Shown: positions 57,011-64,000 of the stretch, piece after piece
How the letters are laid out: each line of letters starts with the position of its first letter
How positions within the stretch are numbered: position 1 is the first letter of the stretch
Assembly: GCF_001590725.1 (NCBI RefSeq)
Contig: NZ_LQXR01000004.1
Coordinates: 62,001-126,000 of the forward strand
DNA length: 64,000 nucleotides
DNA from: Snodgrassella sp. CFCC 13594
GTDB taxonomy: Bacteria; Pseudomonadota; Gammaproteobacteria; Burkholderiales; Neisseriaceae
Reading direction: 5' to 3'
Made by a program: the position numbers and the translations under genes
The notes under the pieces: model-generated
Database searches by the model: none
Told to the model about the DNA's origin: nothing
What the model saw: the letters and a program-made list of their open reading frames with translations, nothing else

Positions 57011-58432
57011 ATGATTATGAGTGCACAAACCCTCTACGATAAACTTTGGAACAGCCACGTGGTTCGGGAAGAAGCAGATGGTACAGTATTACTGTATATT
57101 GACCGACATTTGGTTCATGAGGTCACCAGCCCACAAGCCTTTGAAGGACTTAAATTGGCACACCGTCCTTTGTGGCGCAAAGACAGTATTGTGTCAACAG
57201 CAGACCATAACACCCCAACCGATCATTGGGAGGATGGTATCAAGGATCCCATATCCAAATTACAAGTTGATACCCTAGACGCCAATATCAAAGCTTTTGG
57301 GGCGCTGGCTTATTTTCCGTTTAAAGACCGTGGCCAAGGTATTGTGCACGTCATGGGCCCAGAACAAGGTGCGACCCTACCGGGCATGACAGTAGTGTGC
57401 GGTGATTCACATACCTCGACTCACGGCGCTTTTGGCGCACTCGCACATGGCATTGGCACCTCAGAAGTGGAACATGTCATGGCCACACAGTGTATCACGG
57501 CAAAAAAATCCAAAGCCATGCTGATAGAAGTTTCAGGCAACCTTAAGCCAGGCATTACCGCCAAAGACGTGGCCTTATACATTATTGGACAAATTGGCAC
57601 TGCCGGCGGTACAGGGTATGCTATTGAATTTGGCGGTGATGCCATTCACAGTTTATCCATGGAAGGCCGCATGACCTTGTGCAACATGGCCATCGAAGCC
57701 GGCGCACGCTCAGGTTTGGTGGCTGTTGATGATATCACCATCAATTACGTGAAAAATAAACCGTTTGCGCCACAAGGCCCAGATTGGGACAAAGCTGTTG
57801 GTTATTGGAAAACATTGATTTCTGATCCAGGTGCCCGCTTCGATAAAGTCATCACACTCAATGCCGCAGATATTGAGCCACAAGTGACTTGGGGTACGTC
57901 GCCGGAAATGGTGACCACAGTCAATGGCATGGTTCCCAACCCCGCTCTTGAAACCGATCCAGTGAAACGAGAAGGCATGGAGCGAGCATTGTCTTATATG
58001 GGTTTAACCGCAGATACGCCAGTACACGATATTCCAGTAGATGTGGTCTTCATCGGCTCTTGCACCAATAGCCGCATTGAAGATTTGCGGGCTGCCGCCG
58101 TTGTGGCCAAGGGCCGCCACAAAGCCGCCAATGTCAACCGTGTGCTGGTCGTTCCAGGCTCAGGGCTGGTCAAACAACAAGCTGAAGCTGAGGGCTTAGA
58201 CGAAATATTTACGGCAGCGGGCTTTGAATGGCGGGAACCAGGATGCTCCATGTGTTTGGCCATGAATGCAGACCGCCTGAATCCTCAAGAGCGCTGTGCA
58301 TCCACGTCCAATCGAAATTTTGAAGGCCGACAAGGCAATGGCGGTCGCACGCATTTGGTTAGCCCCTCAATGGCAGCAGCTGCTGCTGTTACCGGCCATT
58401 TCACAGATGTGCGCCATTTACCGGCCCTTTAA
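57011..58432 (+). CDS. leuC: 3-isopropylmalate dehydratase, large subunit
   Basis: LeuC/LeuD isomerise 2- to 3-isopropylmalate with a 4Fe-4S cluster. The 473-residue length is standard. Cluster cysteines lie in [11 protein letters not shown] and [23 protein letters not shown] is the substrate motif. Two ATGs (57011, 57017) are possible; no strong ribosome site is seen. leuD follows after two tiny lipoprotein genes. Confidence 0.96.
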   Translation: MIMSAQTLYDKLWNSHVVREEADGTVLLYIDRHLVHEVTSPQAFEGLKLAHRPLWRKDSIVSTADHNTPTDHWEDGIKDPISKLQVDTLDANIKAFGALAYFPFKDRGQGIVHVMGPEQGATLPGMTVVCGDSHTSTHGAFGALAHGIGTSEVEHVMATQCITAKKSKAMLIEVSGNLKPGITAKDVALYIIGQIGTAGGTGYAIEFGGDAIHSLSMEGRMTLCNMAIEAGARSGLVAVDDITINYVKNKPFAPQGPDWDKAVGYWKTLISDPGARFDKVITLNAADIEPQVTWGTSPEMVTTVNGMVPNPALETDPVKREGMERALSYMGLTADTPVHDIPVDVVFIGSCTNSRIEDLRAAAVVAKGRHKAANVNRVLVVPGSGLVKQQAEAEGLDEIFTAAGFEWREPGCSMCLAMNADRLNPQERCASTSNRNFEGRQGNGGRTHLVSPSMAAAAAVTGHFTDVRHLPAL

Positions 58433-58548
58433 ACGGCCTCCTCCTAACCCACAATATTAGCCCGTGTATTGAATTTTTTGGTCATTATGGGCATGATGCT
58501 CGGGCAGCATGATTGATTTTTCAAACCCATTTCATTAAGGAATACAGA

Positions 58549-58671
58549 ATGAAACGAATCTGTTTATTGGTTTTGGCTTCTGCCGCTTTATTGGCCGGTT
58601 GTAACACCGTCTCTGGCGTGGGTAAAGACATCAAAGCCGGCGGCCAAGCGGTACAAAACGCCGCTGAGTAA
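58549..58671 (+). CDS. entericidin-like small lipoprotein 1
   Basis: A 40-residue precursor: signal peptide with lipobox LAGC (Cys18), then NTVSGVGKDIKAGGQAVQNA, the entericidin EcnA/EcnB signature. AAGGAA lies 8 bases before the ATG at 58549. In E. coli EcnB is a toxic lipoprotein countered by EcnA; no such effect can be inferred here. Confidence 0.9.
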   Translation: MKRICLLVLASAALLAGCNTVSGVGKDIKAGGQAVQNAAE

Positions 58672-58704
58672 ATCTATTCATTTCCATCACGAAAGGACTG
58701 AATC

Positions 58705-58845
58705 ATGAAAAAATTTCTATTGATTGCCGTTGCAGCACTAACTTTTTTGGCAGGTTGCAATACCGTTTCTGGCGTAGGCAAAGATGTTAAAGCCGGTGGC
58801 CAAGCAGTGTCTAATGCCGCCGATGATGTAAAAGCCAATATGTAA
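58705..58845 (+). CDS. entericidin-like small lipoprotein 2
   Basis: A 46-residue paralogue of the preceding gene with lipobox LAGC (Cys18), the same NTVSGVGKDVKAGGQAVSNA core and a longer tail DDVKANM. GAAAGGA precedes the ATG. The two lie 33 bases apart in tandem. Confidence 0.9.
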   Translation: MKKFLLIAVAALTFLAGCNTVSGVGKDVKAGGQAVSNAADDVKANM

Positions 58846-58915
58846 TCGGTAACACAGCCCGACCATATCGCGTCGGGCTTATTGTTCAATCATTGATTGC
58901 TGTCTGAAAGTTGTT

Positions 58916-59566
58916 ATGAAATCTTTTACCACCCTCACTGCTTTGGTAGCACCGCTGGATCGGGCCAATGTAGACACCGATGCAATTATTCCCAAGCAAT
59001 TCCTGAAGTCCATCAAACGTAGCGGCTTTGGCCCCAATGCTTTTGATGAATGGCGCTATTTGGATCATGGCGAGCCCGGCATGGACAATAGCCAACGTCC
59101 TTTAAACCCCGATTTTGTGCTCAACCAGCCTCGTTATCAGGATGCGCATATTTTACTGACGCGCAAAAATTTTGGCTGCGGCTCCAGCCGTGAGCACGCA
59201 CCTTGGGCTTTGGATGATTATGGCTTTCGTGCAGTCATTGCGCCATCTTTCGCCGACATTTTTTTCAATAATTGCTACAAAAATGGCTTATTGCCGATCG
59301 TGTTACCGGAAGATGTGGTTGACCAACTGTTTGCTGAAGTAGTGAATCATGAAGGCTATCAACTAAACATTGACTTACCGGCCCAAACCGTGACCACACC
59401 CAGTGGTACCCGTATCACTTTCGACATCACTGAGCATCGCAAACACTGTTTGCTGAATGGCCTTGATGAAATTGGTTTGACCTTACAACACGCCGATGAA
59501 ATCAAGGCGTTTGAATCCAAGCATCAGGCAGCACAACCTTGGCTGTATCACACTGTAACCAAATAA
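58916..59566 (+). CDS. leuD: 3-isopropylmalate dehydratase, small subunit
   Basis: The 216-residue swivel subunit of LeuCD. It starts with [22 protein letters not shown] and has the substrate loop [15 protein letters not shown]. It continues the leuC-leuD-leuB cluster. Confidence 0.96.
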   Translation: MKSFTTLTALVAPLDRANVDTDAIIPKQFLKSIKRSGFGPNAFDEWRYLDHGEPGMDNSQRPLNPDFVLNQPRYQDAHILLTRKNFGCGSSREHAPWALDDYGFRAVIAPSFADIFFNNCYKNGLLPIVLPEDVVDQLFAEVVNHEGYQLNIDLPAQTVTTPSGTRITFDITEHRKHCLLNGLDEIGLTLQHADEIKAFESKHQAAQPWLYHTVTK

Positions 59567-59660
59567 ACCCATTACCTTATCCTGAATAGACTCAGTTTAT
59601 TGCTGTTCAGGCAGCTCTATCTATGATTCATTGACTGCCCGAACCCATTGGAAAAACACC

Positions 59661-60731
59661 ATGACCCAACATTTAGCCATCCTGCCTGGCGACGGCATTG
59701 GCCCCGAAATTATTGAACAAACCGTACGCATCCTAGACCGATTGATTGCAGATGGCTTGGATGCGGATTATCAATACGCACCGCTGGGTGGCGCGGCTTA
59801 TGATGAATACGGCCATCCTTATCCAGAATTCACACAAAAACTCTGCCGATCAGCTGATGCGGTTTTGCTCGGCGCCGTGGGTGGCCCCCAATATGATCAG
59901 CTTGATCGCCCTCTACGCCCAGAACGCGGTTTGTTGGCAATTCGCAAAGATTTAAACCTGTTTGCCAATTTCCGGCCCGCTATTTTGTTTCCGGAGTTGG
60001 CCAATGCGTCCACCCTTAAGCCGGAAGTGGTATCAGGGCTGAATATTCTCATCGTGCGTGAGTTAACTGGTGACATCTATTTTGGTGAGCCACGCGGTAT
60101 CCATACCAATGCTCAAGGTGAGCGCGAAGGTGTCAATACCATGCGCTACGCCGAATCAGAAATTCGTCGTATCGGTAAAATCGCTTATGAAGCAGCACAA
60201 AAGCGCAACAAAAAATTGTGCTCAGTGGATAAAGCCAATGTTTTAGAAACCACAGAAATGTGGCGCCAAATCATCACTGCCATGAACAGCGACTACCCCG
60301 ATGTGGAACTCACCCACATGTATGTAGACAATGCCGCCATGCAATTGGTGAAAGCACCCAAGCAATTTGACGTCATGGTGACTGGCAATATCTTTGGCGA
60401 TATTTTATCTGATGAAGCATCCATGCTCACCGGCTCAATAGGCATGCTGCCTTCAGCCTCGCTCAATGAAACAGGCAAAGGTTTATATGAGCCATCACAC
60501 GGTTCCGCTCCCGATATTGCCGGACAAAATAAAGCCAATCCGCTGGCCACCATTTTGTCTTTGGCCATGTTGCTGCGTTACAGCCTAAGCAACGAAGATG
60601 CGGCTCAGCGCGTTGAACAAGCAGTAGGCAAAGTATTGGCTCAAGGTTTGCGCACCGGGGATATCTATGAAGATGGCTGCACTTTGGTTTCATGCAGTGG
60701 CATGGGTGATGCGGTATTGGCTGCGTTGTAA
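59661..60731 (+). CDS. leuB: 3-isopropylmalate dehydrogenase
   Basis: LeuB oxidatively decarboxylates 3-isopropylmalate. The 356-residue enzyme has [10 protein letters not shown], the substrate arginines in [32 protein letters not shown], the metal aspartates in [21 protein letters not shown] and the NAD loop [16 protein letters not shown] chose the ATG at 59661 next to the conserved start; TGGAA is upstream. Confidence 0.96.
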   Translation: MTQHLAILPGDGIGPEIIEQTVRILDRLIADGLDADYQYAPLGGAAYDEYGHPYPEFTQKLCRSADAVLLGAVGGPQYDQLDRPLRPERGLLAIRKDLNLFANFRPAILFPELANASTLKPEVVSGLNILIVRELTGDIYFGEPRGIHTNAQGEREGVNTMRYAESEIRRIGKIAYEAAQKRNKKLCSVDKANVLETTEMWRQIITAMNSDYPDVELTHMYVDNAAMQLVKAPKQFDVMVTGNIFGDILSDEASMLTGSIGMLPSASLNETGKGLYEPSHGSAPDIAGQNKANPLATILSLAMLLRYSLSNEDAAQRVEQAVGKVLAQGLRTGDIYEDGCTLVSCSGMGDAVLAAL

Positions 60732-61041
60732 ATCCGTACATAACCCACGTTATGCAGCGCCTAGAATGTTGCCTGAAAAAGCTTTAGGCAACATAAGTAG
60801 CCCCCATGTCTTAATAATGTAGTGCAGCTTTTTTATAATGCTTCAGGCAACATGCGTAGTACCCATGCGAATTGAGCGCTACTCTCGGCGTTCGGTTTTT
60901 CTGTGCTGTCCATAGCGTGGATTGTCGGTTTCCGCTCATAGCGGCTGCAACCTCAAGCTTGGCGATCACCCATATTGCAGTCTATATAATGCGATATAGG
61001 TGCGCATCACCGGCAAAACTGGCCCTTCTTAAATACAGATT
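60732..61041. other. intergenic region leuB-tpx
   Basis: It holds an imperfect DUS-like dyad (GTTGCCTGAA at 60766 and TTTAGGCAAC at 60782) that may terminate leuB, plus another variant near 60842. A TATAAT at about 60985 is a second possible tpx promoter. No gene seen. Confidence 0.5.
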
Positions 61042-61070
61042 TTGACAGAAGCCAGGCAATCGGCCACAAT
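61042..61070 (+). promoter_or_regulatory. sigma-70-type promoter of tpx
   Basis: TTGACA, a 17-base spacer and CACAAT (four of six -10 bases), ending 36 bases before the tpx ATG. Confidence 0.65.
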
Positions 61071-61106
61071 CAAAATACACACCTCATCAACCAGAAAGGA
61101 TGAATC

Positions 61107-61604
61107 ATGAGTCAGGTTACGTTCAAAGGTACCCCCATTGAAGTCAATGGCCACTTCCCTGAGAAGAGCGAACAAGCGGCCGAGTTCGAATTGACCACCA
61201 TCGATTTGACCGCTGCCGGCTTAGGCAATTATGCGGGCAAACGCAAAGTACTGAACATTTTTCCAAGCGTGGATACGGGCGTGTGTGCCGCTTCTGTACG
61301 CCGCTTTAATCAAGAAGCCACAGCCTTAAAAGATACTGTGGTTCTGTGTATTTCTGCTGATTTGCCATTTGCGCAAGCGCGCTTTTGTGGTGCAGAAGGC
61401 ATAGACAATGTGGTGATGCTGTCTACATTCCGCAGCCCATCATTCAAAACCGATTATGGCGTTGACATCAGCACGGGGCCATTGGCTGGCCTATGTGCGC
61501 GAGCTGTAGTGGTACTGGATGCGAATAATCAGGTTTTGTATGCCGAACGAGTAGCGGAAATCGCCAACGAACCTGATTACGCAACAGCATTAAGCGTTTT
61601 GTAA
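61107..61604 (+). CDS. tpx: thiol peroxidase (atypical 2-Cys peroxiredoxin)
   Basis: Tpx reduces hydroperoxides with thioredoxin. In the 165-residue protein Cys60 ([15 protein letters not shown]) is peroxidatic and Cys94 (QARFCGAEG) is the resolving residue. AAAGGA precedes the ATG. Confidence 0.96.
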   Translation: MSQVTFKGTPIEVNGHFPEKSEQAAEFELTTIDLTAAGLGNYAGKRKVLNIFPSVDTGVCAASVRRFNQEATALKDTVVLCISADLPFAQARFCGAEGIDNVVMLSTFRSPSFKTDYGVDISTGPLAGLCARAVVVLDANNQVLYAERVAEIANEPDYATALSVL

Positions 61605-61627
61605 TATTTAATTGATTGGATAAGGCG

Positions 61628-61639
61628 TTCAGGCAGCCT
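61628..61639 (-). repeat. DUS-type 12-mer
   Basis: Exact copy 24 bases after the tpx stop. Confidence 0.85.
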
Positions 61640-61762
61640 GAGCGTCTTTTTTACGCATTCATATGGTAAAAATGGGCCACCCGACACCCCATGCATTTAA
61701 GCCGTCGCATCACTTTGCTAAAATAAACGCCATAAAATCATATTCGCAACACGGACACACCC

Positions 61763-62470
61763 ATGAATCCCAATAATTCTGTTTTACAACGCCCCCAATT
61801 GATTCCCCCACATGGTGAAAAAAAAGTACTGCTGCATTCATGCTGTGCCCCTTGCGCTGGGGAAGTGATGGAAGCCATGCTGGCTTCTGGCCTTGATTTC
61901 ACCATTTATTTTTACAACCCCAATATTCATCCCAAAAAAGAATACGAAATTCGCAAAGAGGAAAATAAAGCTTTTGCCATCAAACACAACATTCCTTTTA
62001 TTGATGCCGATTACGACATGGATAATTGGTTCGAACGCGCCAAAGGCATGGAAAATGAGCCGGAGCGCGGCATACGCTGCACCATGTGCTTTGATATGCG
62101 CTTTGAACGCACTGCTTTATATGCGTACGAACATGGTTTCCCTATCATCACCAGTTCATTGGGTATTTCGCGTTGGAAAAACATGCAACAAATCAATGAT
62201 TGTGGCATACGTGCGGCAGAAAAATACCCTAACCTAAGCTACTGGGATTACAACTGGCGCAAAGGCGGCGGCAGCCAACGCATGATAGAAATCAGCAAAC
62301 GTGAACAGTTTTACCAACAAGAATATTGCGGCTGTGTCTATTCCTTGCGTGATACCAATGCATGGCGCCGTCAAACTGGCCGCCCATCGATTAAATTGGG
62401 CGTCAAATTTTACGGTGTAGACGTGGAAAACGATCCACCTGCCCCAAAACCTAAAATCAATCAAAAATAA
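61763..62470 (+). CDS. queH: epoxyqueuosine reductase QueH
   Basis: QueH reduces epoxyqueuosine to queuosine in tRNA, replacing the unrelated cobalamin enzyme QueG. The 235-residue protein has the four conserved cysteine motifs: HSCCAPC (N-terminal), RCTMCFDMR and YCGCVYSL, which bind an iron-sulfur cluster and metal. Other marks are [16 protein letters not shown] and LGISRWKN. Confidence 0.93.
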   Translation: MNPNNSVLQRPQLIPPHGEKKVLLHSCCAPCAGEVMEAMLASGLDFTIYFYNPNIHPKKEYEIRKEENKAFAIKHNIPFIDADYDMDNWFERAKGMENEPERGIRCTMCFDMRFERTALYAYEHGFPIITSSLGISRWKNMQQINDCGIRAAEKYPNLSYWDYNWRKGGGSQRMIEISKREQFYQQEYCGCVYSLRDTNAWRRQTGRPSIKLGVKFYGVDVENDPPAPKPKINQK

Positions 62471-62487
62471 ATTGAGAACACACGATC

Positions 62488-62811
62488 ATGACCTTCAAAG
62501 ACACATTAGCCGGCTTACCTAATATTGATCACCTAGATCGCATCAATATCTGCGATGAAAGCGGAAAAGTGATACACAGCATTCCTGCCGTGCCAGGGAA
62601 ATTGGGTTCTTTACGGGTTTATTATGCTTTGGCACAACAATTCCATGACCAGCTTACACCTGAGGCGGCGGAGCATGGTCTTACTTTGTTTGCAGAACAC
62701 ACTGCCGATGCACAACAACACCCTGGCAAGCATCCCAACATTGATTTTTTACTCCAAGTTTGCGATCACCAATTGCATCTGCGCCTGATTCCATTGGAAG
62801 ACGACATCTAA
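62488..62811 (+). CDS. DUF2322-like protein
   Basis: A 107-residue protein with IPAVPGKLGSLRVYYALAQQF and PGKHPNIDFLLQV. I recall this as the DUF2322 family of Neisseria and Pasteurellaceae, of unknown function. It has no signal peptide. It starts 17 bases after queH and is probably co-transcribed. Confidence 0.75.
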   Translation: MTFKDTLAGLPNIDHLDRINICDESGKVIHSIPAVPGKLGSLRVYYALAQQFHDQLTPEAAEHGLTLFAEHTADAQQHPGKHPNIDFLLQVCDHQLHLRLIPLEDDI

Positions 62812-62847
62812 CACAACGCCACTATACCTCTTTCAGGCAACCACCAT

Positions 62848-62873
62848 AAAAAACCCAGCCTAGGCTGGGTTTT
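62848..62873. terminator. bidirectional terminator
   Basis: Perfect ten-base-pair stem AAACCCAGCC / GGCTGGGTTT with a 2-base centre, between convergent genes. Confidence 0.87.
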
Positions 62874-62889
62874 GGAACATCACCATTCA

Positions 62890-64000
62890 TTAAAATGGTG
62901 CATCAATATCCACAACATCAATCAATTTGTGGTTCACAAATTCTTTCAAGCCCAAGCCTAATAATTCACGGCCATAGCCAGAACGACGCACACCACCAAA
63001 CATCAAATCGGCTTTAACCATGGTTGGATGGTTAACATAAACCATGCCGGTAGAAACCTGTTCAGCCACTTTATAACCACGCTTTTCGTCTTTGGTGAAG
63101 ACTGAGCCACCCAAGCCAAACGGAGAATCATTGGCAATCTCAATGGCTTCTGCTTCGTCTTTGGCTTTGAAAATCAAGGAAACCGGGCCAAAAAACTCCC
63201 AATAATAGGCAGGATTGTCTTTGGTGACATTAGTCAAAACAGTGGGCTGCACAAATGCACCTTGTGTTGGTACTTTGGGGCCGACTTCAGTTGCAGTGGC
63301 ACCATGAGCAACGGCTTCGGCAATCTGTTTGCGCACATCATCAGCTGCTTTTTGAGAAGACAATGGCGCTAAAGTGGTTTTGGCATCCATAGGATCACCC
63401 GCCACCAAGCCAGCCACACCTTCTGTGTATTTGCTCAAAAATTCATCGTATACAGAAGCATCCACGATCATGCGTTTAGATGAGACACACACTTGACCTG
63501 CGTTCCAATGACGGCCGAATACTGCCCATTTTACGGTTTTGTCTAATTCAGCATCGTTCAACACGATGAATGCATCAGCCCCACCCAATTCCATAGTGGA
63601 TTTTTTCAGGTATTTGCCAGCCAACTGAGCCACAGATGCACCGGCAGCTTCAGAGCCCGTTAAGGCAACGCCGACCACCCGATCATCTTTGAGAATGTTT
63701 TCAATTTTACTGTGTGACACAAACAAATTGATAAAACAACCTTCAGGCAACCCTGCTTCGTGCATCAATTTTTCAAATGCTTCAGCGCATTGCGGCACAT
63801 TAGAAGCATGCTTCAAAATCAAGGTATTGCCGGCAGACAATTGGGGCGCCAAAATACGGGCGATTTGATAATAAGGGAAATTCCATGGCTCAATAGCCAA
63901 CAAAACACCCAGCGGGTCATGCACCAATACGGCTTTGCCTTCAGCAGGATCCAAAACAGGCAGCGCTTCTGGCTGCAATAACTTTTCAGCATTGCGCACA
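62890..64000 (-). CDS. NAD(P)-dependent aldehyde dehydrogenase (succinate-semialdehyde type), 5' end beyond window
   Basis: The 369 C-terminal residues of an ALDH. The NAD-binding stretch AIEPWNFPYYQIARI, the general base in MELGGADAF and the catalytic cysteine in NAGQVCVSSKRMIV are present; the C-terminal MFGGVRRSGYGRELL is typical. The frame runs open through the window edge, so about 90 N-terminal residues are missing. Subgroup resembles succinate-semialdehyde dehydrogenases of the GabD/YneI kind; the substrate is not certain. Confidence 0.9.
   Translation of the reverse strand, partial: VRNAEKLLQPEALPVLDPAEGKAVLVHDPLGVLLAIEPWNFPYYQIARILAPQLSAGNTLILKHASNVPQCAEAFEKLMHEAGLPEGCFINLFVSHSKIENILKDDRVVGVALTGSEAAGASVAQLAGKYLKKSTMELGGADAFIVLNDAELDKTVKWAVFGRHWNAGQVCVSSKRMIVDASVYDEFLSKYTEGVAGLVAGDPMDAKTTLAPLSSQKAADDVRKQIAEAVAHGATATEVGPKVPTQGAFVQPTVLTNVTKDNPAYYWEFFGPVSLIFKAKDEAEAIEIANDSPFGLGGSVFTKDEKRGYKVAEQVSTGMVYVNHPTMVKADLMFGGVRRSGYGRELLGLGLKEFVNHKLIDVVDIDAPF

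Noticed and set aside
1..64000. CRISPR array or cas genes
   Set aside because: The only dispersed repeats are DUS copies at irregular spacing; no regularly spaced repeats or Cas motifs.

Overview
The window looks like a chromosomal segment of a betaproteobacterium of the family Neisseriaceae. The main evidence is the many copies of the 12-mer AGGCTGCCTGAA (seen on the other strand as TTCAGGCAGCCT), which is of the neisserial DNA-uptake-sequence (DUS) type. I recall this as the variant described for Simonsiella-like genera rather than the AT-DUS of N. meningitidis. Gene content also fits the family (ptsN-hprK, leuC-lipoproteins-leuD-leuB, ychJ, AcnB, TIGR02049-type gshA). I do not assign a genus.

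Layout. 1-9.6 kb: hprK (partial), ptsN, ubiA, ubiC, sixA, a DUF1232 protein, a universal stress protein, tcdA overlapping scpA, gph, a zinc-type CDF exporter with its ArsR/SmtB repressor, and a DUF455 protein. 9.7-19 kb: lolA, acnB, an M48 lipoprotein protease, a HAD phosphatase, ychJ, a NiaP-like MFS carrier and a YbaL-like antiporter. 19.4-25 kb: tRNA-Leu, tRNA-Thr, uraA, dusA, thyA, folA, a CYTH protein. 25-34.4 kb is an accessory stretch without exact DUS over most of its length: an eroded second IF-1 gene, a six-gene ABC-transport operon that includes a periplasmic-type phosphodiesterase and a HAD-IB phosphatase, a DapA-family gene and a Gdx/SugE-like exporter. 34.4-40.4 kb is a sulfur block: a solitary sulfate-binding protein, a transposase-derived protein, tauABCD and an EmrE-like exporter. 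40.6-56.6 kb: DUF305 protein, tRNA-Glu, tRNA-Arg, dgt, gloB, an ADP-ribose pyrophosphatase, crcB, an FbpA-like protein behind a perfect Fur-box-like palindrome, ybiT, a lectin-like protein, stand-alone rlmK, rhlE with a long leader, a 41-residue mini-protein, proS, hemG, gshA. 57-64 kb: leuC, two entericidin-like lipoproteins, leuD, leuB, tpx, queH, a DUF2322-like protein, and a partial aldehyde dehydrogenase.

Two things stand out. First, several otherwise intact genes (tcdA, acnB, the ABC ATPase twice, the lectin-like gene, possibly the IF-1 copy) are broken by single-base indels, mostly in short homopolymers. Either the assembly has indel errors or some of these are young pseudogenes; every intact length is restored by adding or removing one base per site. 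Second, two accessory loci are candidate new biology: an IS1016-like transposase relative that has lost its catalytic residues while keeping its ends, sitting between sulfate and taurine uptake genes; and the ABC operon that couples import to extracytoplasmic phosphodiester cleavage and a cytoplasmic phosphatase.
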